From Faecalibacterium sp. I4-3-84 (GTDB lineage Bacteria > Bacillota > Clostridia > Oscillospirales > Ruminococcaceae), in assembly GCF_023347255.1 (NCBI RefSeq), contig NZ_CP094466.1, positions 558,001-622,000 on the forward strand: a DNA stretch of 64,000 nt, given 5' to 3'. Below are positions 1 to 7,121 of the stretch, piece after piece. How positions within the stretch are numbered: the first letter of the stretch is position 1; each line of letters opens with the position of its first letter. The notes below the pieces were generated by a model. The model ran no database searches. It saw nothing but the letters and a program-made list of their open reading frames with translations, and was not told the DNA's origin. The position numbers and the translations under genes are program-made.

Positions 1-492
1 GACGAACTCACCGCTCTTCTGCTTGACTTCCAAACTGCTTCGGATTTTCATGGAGATGTCCTTGCAGTAAGAATCGTTAATCAGGTTTTTGAACGGGATA
101 ACAAAGGAGTCGGACTGCGGATCACCGGTCAGACTGTCATACGCATCATTGATTGCGATGAAGCGTATGCCGAGCTGCGGGAATATCTTCTCAATGTAAC
201 GTCCGCCGTCGATGTAGTTTCTTGAGAATCGGCTGAGATCCTTGACCACAATGCAGTCAAGCGCACCCTTGCGGATTGCCTCTTCCAGCTTTTTGAACTG
301 AGGACGATTGAAGGAAACGCCGCTGTAACCGTCATCCACAAACGGCTCACAGACAAGCTCCAAATCCTCATGTCTTGCGATATAGTCCTCGCAGATGGCT
401 CTCTGGCTGGCGATGGAGTTGCTTTCAACTTTGTCTCCATCCTCACGGGACAGGCGGCAGTAGATCGCCGTGCGGTAAACCTTGTCTGGCAT
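1..492 (-). CDS. Large serine recombinase, N-terminal part (runs off window)
   Basis: The visible 164 residues are the catalytic resolvase domain of a large serine recombinase. The nucleophile motif YCRLS places the catalytic Ser at residue 15. SNSIASQ, DGYSG and KDLSRFSRNY follow in the usual order, so the domain looks intact. The ATG at 492 has a GGAGG motif 7-8 bases upstream. The C-terminal DNA-binding part lies left of the window. It is the last visible gene of the leftward operon holding the DUF6870, sigma-like and ImmA genes, a normal place for an ICE integrase. It is most likely the outer ICE's own recombinase. Confidence 0.93.
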   Translation of the reverse strand, partial: MPDKVYRTAIYCRLSREDGDKVESNSIASQRAICEDYIARHEDLELVCEPFVDDGYSGVSFNRPQFKKLEEAIRKGALDCIVVKDLSRFSRNYIDGGRYIEKIFPQLGIRFIAINDAYDSLTGDPQSDSFVIPFKNLINDSYCKDISMKIRSSLEVKQKSGEFV

Positions 493-706
493 AAAAATAA
501 CCTCCGTTTTTCTGTTTGGTGTGGTACATCAAATCAGAAAGACGAAGGCTTGCTTCAACTCTTATGAAGAGGAACACGAAAACGCCACATGACCATCAGG
601 GCAAGCGGCTTAATCCGTATTCTTCTTTTTTTGACCGATTTCATTATACCACAGGCTCAATCGCTTGTCCATAGAACCGGGTGAAAAGATTCAGACTGTT
701 CATAAA

Positions 707-949
707 TCAAAGCCCTCTCAGATAGTGTTCCAGACACTCTTCCATCGTCGTGTCCGTCTCGGCGAAGCTGATCTTCACCACTGTCTTCCCGTCCAGATAA
801 CAATAAGGATTTCTGATCTGCTTGATGAACTCCCTCAGCCTGTCCTCTCGCGGTGCCGCAGGATCAAGCCGGACGCTGCTTCTCTGAACGAGTGTGCTTC
901 GGTCAACCGTTTTCGGGCTGACGTTTTTCATTGTTTCAATGCCCATCAT
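707..949 (-). CDS. DUF6870 family small protein
   Basis: This 80-aa protein resembles the DUF6870 family, recalled by its core NPYCYLDG, then VVKISFAETD and EECLEHYL. Family members are small proteins of Firmicutes conjugative elements with no established biochemical role. The start at 949 has AGGAG about 11 bases upstream; the next Met is the adjacent codon. It lies between the recombinase and the sigma-like gene in the leftward operon, so a role in excision or its control is plausible but unproven. Confidence 0.75.
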   Translation of the reverse strand: MMGIETMKNVSPKTVDRSTLVQRSSVRLDPAAPREDRLREFIKQIRNPYCYLDGKTVVKISFAETDTTMEECLEHYLRGL

Positions 950-1477
950 ATTCTAAGCACCTCCTGTTTCGTAGAACTATTCAGGACAAAAGGATATGGC
1001 AGAGCATCTTGTGAAGACACTCTGCCACATAGTTTTCATCCTGAAACTATATAGTAAGTTTCTTTTGGGTTTGTTTCGTTGTCCGGCATATTTGCAGCTC
1101 GCGCCCCTGCCAGAAGAACTTTGCAGTTCCGGGAATGCTGCGGACTACCAACGGTTAATCGGTATCATGGGACTCTCACCCCTCCGAGGATCGCTCCGAG
1201 CCGCCCATTCCTCCGAGCCGCCCATTCAAAGAAAAGACGGAAGTATCATTATACCCGGCATCTGCATCGTCGCAAGCAGCCGCACCACACGGCTGTTATA
1301 GCTCTCCGGAGGTCGCTCACTCCCTTTCGGGAGGTCTTGGCGTCGGAAGCTGTGTTGCTTCGCAGAAGCGGAAAGATCCGCAGCACTGAACTATTCAGTT
1401 TTCAAGGAGCAGTGAAGTGGTCTGATTGACCCTTTCACTTTACAACGGACATCTTTTTGCCGTTTGTTGAGTACCGC
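950..1477. other. 528-base gene-free stretch with hairpins
   Basis: I find no convincing coding frame here. It holds an 8-bp hairpin stem (TGGCAGAG at 997-1004 with CTCTGCCA at 1020-1027), a tandem 17-base repeat (1194-1227), and a hairpin of AGTGAA and TTCACT arms at 1411-1439. It also contains the motif ACTATTCAG twice (about 976 and 1389); the second copy continues as TTTTCAAGG. On the minus strand it would be the untranslated spacer between the sigma-like gene and DUF6870. Confidence 0.5.
1194..1227. repeat. Tandem direct repeat, 2 x 17 bases
   Basis: CTCCGAGCCGCCCATTC occurs twice head to tail (1194-1210 and 1211-1227). It lies in the non-coding spacer upstream of DUF6870 in the leftward transcript. 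Function unknown; it could be a duplication product or paired regulatory half-sites. Confidence 0.85.
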
Positions 1478-1960
1478 TCAAAAAATTCTTTGAAATTTTT
1501 TCTGCACCGCTGCTTTGAGGTCAAATGCAGCTCTGATGCCGATGCCTTTCCTTCGGGCAAACTCTCGAAGAGTCAGTCCTTCACGGGTCATCGCAAGATA
1601 CAATTCGCGCTGCTTCTCTGTCAGAATGGAAAGAAGCTCCTTCTCTTTGAGGGCGGTGATCAGTTCCTCCATGCAGTCGCGGGAGTCTGCCAGCCATGCA
1701 GCGGACTTCACATCGTCCTCCGGCATAGCGTCAAGGGACAGCACGGTATCAGAAATTTTCTCTGCGCCGTCTTCATCCTCAGAGGTGTTGTCAGAGCCAT
1801 ACGAGCGTCTGATCCGCTTTTCCTCTGCGCGAAGGATTCTCATAACCTTGCGGTCAACCTCGGAAACTTCGCCGGTTCGTTTCACGCGCACCATGCACTT
1901 GCCGTCCTCCGTAGTCCATAGGTCGTAATCGAACGCGATAGGGGTCTTAGGGATTTTCAT
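1478..1960 (-). CDS. Sigma-70-like (region 4) regulatory protein
   Basis: This 160-aa protein ends in a helix-turn-helix of sigma region 4 type (roughly residues 110-155: LLSILTEKQRELYLAM, then GLTLREFARRKGIGIRAAFDLKAAV). The N-terminal half is unlike a full sigma-2 domain and has an acidic linker near residues 55-70. Such small sigma-like proteins are common in Firmicutes ICEs and are thought to control element transcription or excision. An AAAGGA motif precedes the ATG at 1960. It follows the structured RNA at 2008-2112 in the same leftward transcript, so the RNA could control it. Three more sigma-like genes lie in IME-B. Confidence 0.7.
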   Translation of the reverse strand: MKIPKTPIAFDYDLWTTEDGKCMVRVKRTGEVSEVDRKVMRILRAEEKRIRRSYGSDNTSEDEDGAEKISDTVLSLDAMPEDDVKSAAWLADSRDCMEELITALKEKELLSILTEKQRELYLAMTREGLTLREFARRKGIGIRAAFDLKAAVQKKFQRIF

Positions 1961-2007
1961 TGTTCATCCTTTCCGCTGCGCGGGAGCAGCGGGAAGGGTG
2001 AAGACAG

Positions 2008-2112
2008 AAAAAGAGCCGCATGACGGTGAGGTTTGAATCCCATGCCGATAAAACAGAGCAATTAAACTCTGTCTCATGCGGCATTAGGATGACTTCACCT
2101 ATCAGGCGGCTC
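2008..2112 (-). ncRNA. Structured RNA candidate ending in a terminator-like stem
   Basis: On the minus strand this 105-base segment folds by inspection into a closed structure. A long outer stem pairs GAGCCGC-TGA-GGTGA (5' side, from 2112) with TCACC-TCA-GCGGCTC (3' side, ending 2013), with small mismatches. Inside, ATGCCG pairs with CGGCAT and ACAGAG pairs with CTCTGT. The outer stem is followed directly by TTTTT (2012-2008). A second pairing is possible: GCCGCATGA near 2082-2074 can pair with TCATGCGGC near 2024-2016, which would compete with the outer stem. It lies between the zinc-ribbon and sigma-like genes. I recognise no known riboswitch core. It may be an attenuator, a cis-regulatory RNA or a released small RNA. 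Confidence 0.5.
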
Positions 2113-2168
2113 CACAGCTCAGCTATGACATATATTTTATTTTAGAACAGAGGCTTGTCCTCCGGTTC

Positions 2169-2411
2169 TTACTTGGTACGCGGTCGCAGTCTTCTCATAT
2201 TCAGCACATCAAAGACTGTGATCCGCCCGCATTTCTTGCACTTGGATTCTACATGACCCCTCGTGTCCTCGTAGACAGCAATGGCATTATGCTGACAATA
2301 GGGACATTTCAGGTATCGGGGCTTCTGCTGGGAAATGGCAACTCTTGCCCTGCGGATTTTTTCGATCAGCTCCGGCGTCGGTTCCTGAACCCGAATGGAT
2401 GCTCTCTTCAT
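2169..2411 (-). CDS. Small zinc-ribbon protein
   Basis: This 80-aa basic protein has a four-cysteine zinc ribbon: CPYC near residue 36 and CKKC near residue 57, with VEDT/VESK-type spacing between. Its function is unknown; such ribbons bind nucleic acid or proteins. The ATG at 2411 overlaps the stop of the ImmA gene (TAATG), so translation is probably coupled. A GTG two codons upstream is an alternative start. Confidence 0.7.
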   Translation of the reverse strand: MKRASIRVQEPTPELIEKIRRARVAISQQKPRYLKCPYCQHNAIAVYEDTRGHVESKCKKCGRITVFDVLNMRRLRPRTK

Positions 2412-3139
2412 TACCACACCTCCAGTGGGTCAACATACTCACTGAATGGACGATCTACCATGTAGCCGAGCTGACGAAGGCGGATAGACGCCGTTGTCTT
2501 GGAGACACCGAACAACCGGCAGAAAAGGCGCAGCGTTAAGTGATCACCATACGAATACCTCCCCTCGTAATTGATCAGCGGCGTTTCTACAAACCGACGC
2601 ATTGCCAGGTCAACCTCTTTTTGAGGAAGCAGGATCGCCGCGCCCAAGACATTTGCTTGCCACTCGTTCCAGTCCTCGCGGGTTTTCAGCTCTCGCGGCG
2701 TATAGGCTGTCCGTGCGGAATATTTCATTTCGCAGGACGCCTTTACCTCTTCCGATTCCAGTTGGAAGAGAATCTGATGGGCGCACTCGTGGGCAAGGGT
2801 AAATCTGCGCTTGGCGCAGAGCCGCTGCACGTTGCCGGATCGAATGAAGCTCTCGTCCAAGATGACCTGATTACGCTTCAAAGCCAGTGTGCGCGTAATA
2901 CCAAGTTCCGTGATCTTGTACTCAGTGTCGGCATAGGCAGTGACACCGCAGATGCTTCCGTCCGGCGAGAGACGGGCGAATGATACGCGAAGACCGAGAT
3001 AGTTCTTTGCAAACTGATCAATGGGTGTTGGCAAAGCTGATCGGTCGGGCTTGTCCGCCTCATCCCCGAAAAAGAACCGGTTGAAGTCCTTTGTTGTTGA
3101 GGCTGCAATTTCTTCAAGTTGTCGCTGGGATAAAATCAT
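2411..3139 (-). CDS. ImmA/IrrE-type (M78) metallopeptidase
   Basis: This 242-aa protein has the zinc protease motif HECAH (H117, E118, H121) in the context FTLAHECAHQILF, typical of ImmA/IrrE peptidases that cleave XRE-type repressors of mobile elements. A later EWQANVLGAAILLP segment supplies the third-ligand region. A C-terminal stretch (RLFCRLFGVSKTTASIRLRQLGYM) looks like a helix-turn-helix. The frame stays open 124 codons further upstream, but that part overlaps the 3136-3396 gene. The ATG at 3139, overlapping that gene's stop as ATGA, is the credible start. It sits opposite the XRE regulator at 3664, the likely target or partner. Confidence 0.85.
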   Translation of the reverse strand: MILSQRQLEEIAASTTKDFNRFFFGDEADKPDRSALPTPIDQFAKNYLGLRVSFARLSPDGSICGVTAYADTEYKITELGITRTLALKRNQVILDESFIRSGNVQRLCAKRRFTLAHECAHQILFQLESEEVKASCEMKYSARTAYTPRELKTREDWNEWQANVLGAAILLPQKEVDLAMRRFVETPLINYEGRYSYGDHLTLRLFCRLFGVSKTTASIRLRQLGYMVDRPFSEYVDPLEVW

Positions 3140-3396
3140 GAGCAGTTGTCCTCCTTTGCTTCGACAAACCACTTGTCTCCTTCGTGGAAAAGAAACGATT
3201 CCTTTCCGCGAATCTGAACTGTGTAACGGATGCCTCCGCCCCCAACCTTTTTGGATGTGGCGCGGCATTTGTAAAGAATCTGGTCGATTTGAAAGATTAC
3301 ACCGTTGTCCCACCAGATAAGGCGAGGGAGGATTGCCCCTTCCTTGTCCACATCCAGCGTAACCGGAACGTATGCCTTTCTGTACTGTGTAGCCAT
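3136..3396 (-). CDS. Unknown 86-aa protein upstream of ImmA
   Basis: I do not recognise this family. The protein is beta-rich, with KAYVPVTLDVDKEGAILPRLIWWDNG, a Gly-rich turn (KKVGGGGIRYTVQIRGKE) and an acidic C-terminus. An AGGAG motif lies about 12 bases before the ATG at 3396. The stop overlaps the ImmA start (ATGA), so the two are translationally coupled. It is the first gene of the leftward operon that starts at the promoter at 3580-3608. Confidence 0.7.
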   Translation of the reverse strand: MATQYRKAYVPVTLDVDKEGAILPRLIWWDNGVIFQIDQILYKCRATSKKVGGGGIRYTVQIRGKESFLFHEGDKWFVEAKEDNCS

Positions 3397-3510
3397 TTGC
3401 GTTTCTCACTCCTGTTCCCTCATACCGGTGTATGCCGGTACGGATGATCTTCGGCAGCGTAAATGCCTGTCCATTTGAACTGCTCAAAAGATGTAACTTT
3501 TTCGTGTACA

Positions 3511-3574
3511 ACTACTCATGCCCCTTGACAGGATGAGCAATTCAGGATATACTATGAGTAGTTGGATTGCTCAG
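3511..3574. promoter_or_regulatory. Four operator half-sites
   Basis: Copies of a half-site close to ATGAGYARt occur four times: 3511-3519 (reverse, ACTACTCAT), 3533-3541 (forward, ATGAGCAAT), 3554-3562 (forward, ATGAGTAGT) and 3566-3574 (reverse, ATTGCTCAG). They form two nested inverted repeats across the promoter region. The natural candidate ligand is the XRE regulator encoded at 3664-4092. Binding is inferred. Confidence 0.7.
3525..3553 (+). promoter_or_regulatory. Sigma-A promoter for XRE/ImmA genes
   Basis: TTGACA (3525-3530), a 17-base spacer and TATACT (3548-3553) form a near-consensus promoter reading right into the XRE gene. Operator half-sites lie in the spacer and flank the -10. 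Confidence 0.8.
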
Positions 3575-3579
3575 TCATT

Positions 3580-3608
3580 ATTATACGCACTTCAAGTGCC
3601 TTTGTCAA
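3580..3608 (-). promoter_or_regulatory. Sigma-A promoter for leftward regulatory operon
   Basis: On the minus strand TTGACA (3608-3603), a 17-base spacer and TATAAT (3585-3580) form a perfect consensus promoter. It fires leftward through the opposing promoter at 3525-3553 into the 3396-to-1 operon. Confidence 0.82.
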
Positions 3609-3663
3609 TAGACTTGCGCAATTTGATGTCGCAAACTTTTTGTGAACAGGAGTGATTACCAAA

Positions 3664-4092
3664 ATGACGTTTGGAGAGAAATTCAAGGCTGAACGGGAGA
3701 AGCGGAAGCTGACCCAGCAGGAAGTAGCCGATGCACTGGGGATCAACAGGCGTATGATTACCCGGTACGAGAACGGCATTTCCTTTCCCCGTACCAAGGA
3801 CGCTTACAGAAAAATCGCGGAATACTTCAAGGTGGATGTGAACTATCTGCTGACCGAGGACGAAGAGTTTGTGGTTCAGGCATCCGAGCAGTACGGCTCC
3901 CGTGGCATGAAACAGGCAAAGGACCTGATTGAAGGGATGTCCGGCTTGTTTGCGGGCGGTACGCTGTCTGAGCAGGACAAGGATGCGGTGATGAAGGCGT
4001 TGCAGGATATATATTGGGAATCCAAAGCCCGGAATGTTGAGAAATACACGCCGAAGAAATACAAGAAGACCGGTACGGACGCAGAGGAATAA
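3664..4092 (+). CDS. XRE-family repressor
   Basis: This 142-aa protein has an N-terminal XRE/Cro-C1 helix-turn-helix (residues about 3-60: FGEKFKAEREKRKLTQQEVADALG, then RMITRYENGISFPR). An acidic central part and a Lys-rich tail follow. It is the likely repressor of the element's regulatory switch and a candidate substrate of an ImmA peptidase. A GTG at 3652 is in frame but sits on the AGGAG ribosome binding site, so the ATG at 3664 is chosen. It is followed 68 bases later by an ImmA gene on the same strand. Confidence 0.88.
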   Translation: MTFGEKFKAEREKRKLTQQEVADALGINRRMITRYENGISFPRTKDAYRKIAEYFKVDVNYLLTEDEEFVVQASEQYGSRGMKQAKDLIEGMSGLFAGGTLSEQDKDAVMKALQDIYWESKARNVEKYTPKKYKKTGTDAEE

Positions 4093-4160
4093 CTGTCTGC
4101 GTCTCGGTTTCTTGACGGATTTACTTTGACTGTTTTCAACATGAAAGGGGTGAAGGTCCC

Positions 4161-4604
4161 GTGATAATTCGCTCCGAGGAAATATACAAAAAGGCGAACA
4201 GCATTGTCAAAAGCTGTGGAACAAGAGATACCTTGAAGATTGCCCGTGAGCTGGGCATTCATCTCCATTTCCTTGACAATCTGAACGATCTGCTCGGAAT
4301 GTACACCTACCGCCATAAAGAGCGGCATATTCTTCTGAACTCCAACATGGAGTATCTGATCATGCAAATGGTTTGCGGTCACGAGATCGGGCATGATACC
4401 TTTCATCGCGATCTTGCCAAAGGGAACGAACCGCTCCCGGAGTTCGTGCTGTTCGATATGCGCACAAAACACGAATATGAGGCGAATGCGTTTGCCTCTC
4501 ACCTGATCATTGACGATGATGAGCTGATTGACCTGATGAAGCAGGACTACGATGTGGTGCAGCTTTCTGCTGCAATGGGAACAAACATCAACCTAATGCC
4601 GTGA
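4161..4604 (+). CDS. ImmA/IrrE-type metallopeptidase, possibly C-terminally truncated
   Basis: This 147-aa protein has the zinc motif HEIGH (H74, E75, H78) and a downstream EYEANAFASHLIID segment, as in ImmA anti-repressor proteases. The start is GTG at 4161 behind AAAGGGG. The protein ends at GTNINLMP. From memory, family members continue some 30-40 residues past this NINL segment with a conserved tail, so the 3' end looks replaced by unrelated sequence. The gene after it (DUF4315) is on the opposite strand, so the 4605-4663 gap may be a deletion joint. Confidence 0.82.
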   Translation: MIIRSEEIYKKANSIVKSCGTRDTLKIARELGIHLHFLDNLNDLLGMYTYRHKERHILLNSNMEYLIMQMVCGHEIGHDTFHRDLAKGNEPLPEFVLFDMRTKHEYEANAFASHLIIDDDELIDLMKQDYDVVQLSAAMGTNINLMP

Positions 4605-4663
4605 CCGAGAAGCAAGACAGAACCATGACGCAGACCGCAAGGACGGTCAGAAAACGAAATTTC

Positions 4664-4900
4664 TTACGCATTGTCGATTACCTCCGTATTTTCAGCGGGC
4701 TTGGTGCCGCCCTTCATGGAAGACAGGAACGCCATGATCTGATCCTTGTCCATCACCATAGAGCGCACGGTGTTGATGATTTCAAGGTTTTCCAGCTCTG
4801 TCTTCTTGTCGTACAGTTCCTTGAGCTGACCTTCGATTTCGGACTTCTTCTTTTCAGCCTTCTCAATGTCGGAGAGGACTTTCTGATACTTGGGATTCAT
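4664..4900 (-). CDS. DUF4315 family protein
   Basis: This 78-aa protein is mostly coiled coil (KVLSDIEKAEKKKSEIEGQLKELYDKK split over residues 7-33) followed by VMDKDQIMAFLSSMKGG. It matches DUF4315, a small protein encoded just after the NlpC/P60 hydrolase in many Firmicutes ICEs. Its role is unknown. It is the last gene of the visible conjugation operon. Confidence 0.85.
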   Translation of the reverse strand: MNPKYQKVLSDIEKAEKKKSEIEGQLKELYDKKTELENLEIINTVRSMVMDKDQIMAFLSSMKGGTKPAENTEVIDNA

Positions 4901-4916
4901 GCAAAACTCCTTTCTT

Positions 4917-7121
4917 TTAATAGGCGGGTCTTCCGAAGGCGTAGAAATGCTGCTGCCAGTAGGAAGAATTGATGGATGTGTACTGAATGGGGTCGCCGCA
5001 GTGGATCATGACCCCATCACCGACGTAAATGCCGACGTGGGACACACCGGGGGTGTCATACGTCCCGACGAAAAAGATGAGATCACCGGGCTGTGCATTC
5101 GCCTTTGAAACCGGCGCACAGACGTTGTAAAGTCCTTGTGCGCCCAGCCGCCCGGTATTCACAAGTCCGCTGTTTGTGAGAACGTAGCTGACGAAGCCGG
5201 AGCAGTCGAAGGACGTGTCGGGATTGGAGCCGCCCCACACATACGGATAGCCGAGATACTTTTCCGCCTCAGTGATCAGTGTCGCAAACTTCTCGTCGTT
5301 CAAGTATTCCGGGTTGACATCGTAGTCGGCGGGAGGATTTGTAATGTACTTGTCCACATAGGGAGAGTCACCGAACAGATCCTCACGGTTGCCCAGCACC
5401 GACATATACGTTGCGTACATGGAAAGCTGTTCCTGAGACATGATGTAGACCGGGACATGGGAGAGATTGAAGTTTTCGAGCTTCACGTTGCAGATGTAGT
5501 AGTCATACGGGATGCGATAGGTTTCCGTATGCGTGTTGCCGTCTGCGTCCGTCCATGTGTCGGTCTCCGTGCGGTATCTGGTTTCGACGATGACCTCTTC
5601 GGTGAGGATGTACTGCTTTTCAAACAGCATTTGGAGCGTACCCTGCACCTCATCCAGCGTGAACTCACCCTCATGGAGAGCCGAGAGAATGGAGATCAGC
5701 ACATAGGGGTCATGCTCAATATCGTCCAGATCGAAGTGGTATTCGTCATAGTCATGGGTGCTTTCATAGTTATCCAAATAGCTTTGCAGCTCTTGCTCCA
5801 TCCGGCAATACTGCGCCTCCGCGCCGAGCATCGCGTCATCCTCGCTGAGATAAGAGGAAGCGATAACCGACGAGCCGGTAGAGGTGAGCATCGAACACGA
5901 GCTGATTCCGGCACCGAGCAAAACGAGAAGGGCAACTCCGACGCCGATCCAGATGAAGACCTTCTTGTTCTTCTCAAAGAACTCCTTGATCTTGTCGGAC
6001 ACCTTTTCACCGAGCTTCTTGCCGGTATTCTTTGTGGCAGTCCCGGCAGTCTGAGAACCGGCATTTCGAGCGGCGGCATATTCCTTCTTGATGTTCTGCT
6101 TCTGATAGTGCTTGTTCATGTTCTGCTTCTTCATCTCAGGATGCTCCTGCTGATTTCTCTCATATTGGAGCTTCGCATCAGCAGCATCCGCCTTGTGTTC
6201 CAGCTTAGAAACCTTCTCATAGGGCTTGTTGACGCTTTTTTCTCTGTGATGACTGAAATGCCTTGCGGCGGTCTCTGCGACAATCTCTGTTTTGTGCGCC
6301 CCCTCGACCGCCGAGTTTTCCTGCTCGACCTCATGGATTTTGCCGTGAATGCCGGAGGCGAGAGTGTCACCGACCTTGCGGACGGTTTTGTCTGCCTCGA
6401 ATTGCAGCTTGCCCTTGCCCTTCGGCTTTTTCAGCTCATCCTCAAAATGAAGGCGGGTTTTGCCCTTGCCGGTTTCCTCATCAAAGACACGCTCTTTCTT
6501 GAGAACCTTGTGCGTGGGCAGCTTCTGGCGGGCAGCGTCCAGACGCTCATGCGCCTTTTCGGACTTCCTTTCGAGCTTCTGAATCCGCTTCGTGGGCGGG
6601 ACGGCATCGTCCGAGACCGGCTTTGCGGAGGAAGTCTCTGCCGCTTGGGAGAGAACGGCATCCGCGTCAACGGCTTCAACCGCAGAGGTCTTGCGTAGCT
6701 TGTGCGTGACAACCGTTTCGGCAATCACCGTGCCGGTATGAGAAGAAACACCGTGCTGCTCCAAAACAGGAGGCTTGAACGGCGTTTCCGAAGGCAGCGG
6801 TTCGGGTACATTCTGGGGTAGAGTTTCTGTCCTTTTCTCTTCTGTGACAGACGTTTCCGAGGGCGGCTGTGTGTCGTTATCCTCGGCGTGTTCCGCCTGA
6901 AACTGACGCTGCTGACGGCGCATCTGCACCTTTTTCTGTTCCTCCGCAGAAAGAGCTTCGGAAGGCTCGACTGTCTCAACCGGCTTGACCAGCTCCGCAT
7001 CTTCCAGCCGCTTTGACACACGCTGCTCGGTGCCAGCCGTCAGGTTTTCCTCGACCGCGCCCTCCCGCGTCATCCGCACGACTACCTTGTCACGGGCTTT
7101 AAGTTCCGGTTCCTTGGGCAT
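4917..7121 (-). CDS. T4SS-associated NlpC/P60 cell wall hydrolase (CD1108-like)
   Basis: This 734-aa protein should cut peptidoglycan locally for the conjugation channel. Residues 1-380 are a long charged, low-complexity cytoplasmic region rich in Lys and Glu. A membrane segment lies near 385-410 (KVFIWIGVGVALLVLLGAGI). An extracellular region follows, then an NlpC/P60 domain at about 615-734 with catalytic Cys in DCSGF (about residue 640), His in SHVGIYVG (about 693) and a further His in MIHCG. It corresponds to the CD1108 family of mobile-element proteins. Its ATG overlaps the methylase stop by one base (TGATG). The catalytic residues are all present. Confidence 0.92.
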   Translation of the reverse strand: MPKEPELKARDKVVVRMTREGAVEENLTAGTEQRVSKRLEDAELVKPVETVEPSEALSAEEQKKVQMRRQQRQFQAEHAEDNDTQPPSETSVTEEKRTETLPQNVPEPLPSETPFKPPVLEQHGVSSHTGTVIAETVVTHKLRKTSAVEAVDADAVLSQAAETSSAKPVSDDAVPPTKRIQKLERKSEKAHERLDAARQKLPTHKVLKKERVFDEETGKGKTRLHFEDELKKPKGKGKLQFEADKTVRKVGDTLASGIHGKIHEVEQENSAVEGAHKTEIVAETAARHFSHHREKSVNKPYEKVSKLEHKADAADAKLQYERNQQEHPEMKKQNMNKHYQKQNIKKEYAAARNAGSQTAGTATKNTGKKLGEKVSDKIKEFFEKNKKVFIWIGVGVALLVLLGAGISSCSMLTSTGSSVIASSYLSEDDAMLGAEAQYCRMEQELQSYLDNYESTHDYDEYHFDLDDIEHDPYVLISILSALHEGEFTLDEVQGTLQMLFEKQYILTEEVIVETRYRTETDTWTDADGNTHTETYRIPYDYYICNVKLENFNLSHVPVYIMSQEQLSMYATYMSVLGNREDLFGDSPYVDKYITNPPADYDVNPEYLNDEKFATLITEAEKYLGYPYVWGGSNPDTSFDCSGFVSYVLTNSGLVNTGRLGAQGLYNVCAPVSKANAQPGDLIFFVGTYDTPGVSHVGIYVGDGVMIHCGDPIQYTSINSSYWQQHFYAFGRPAY

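Noticed and set aside
1194-1227. Two repeats as a possible CRISPR array
   Set aside because: The copies are adjacent with no spacer, and no cas gene is present.
1385-1410. ACTATTCAGTTTTCAAGG, as seen in rRNA operon spacers
   Set aside because: No rRNA or tRNA sequence is near, so it is not evidence of an rRNA operon end here.
2026-2045. GGTTTGAATCC resembling a tRNA T-loop
   Set aside because: The flanking bases do not form a T-stem or a cloverleaf; it lies inside the minus-strand RNA structure instead.
3140-3511. Upstream extension of the ImmA gene to 366 codons
   Set aside because: The extension overlaps the complete, coupled 3136-3396 gene in another frame and its sequence is low quality; the ATG at 3139 fits the family.
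5136-6698. A 520-codon plus-strand frame opposite the NlpC/P60 gene
   Set aside because: Antisense shadow of a highly charged coding region; the composition is an artefact of the real gene.
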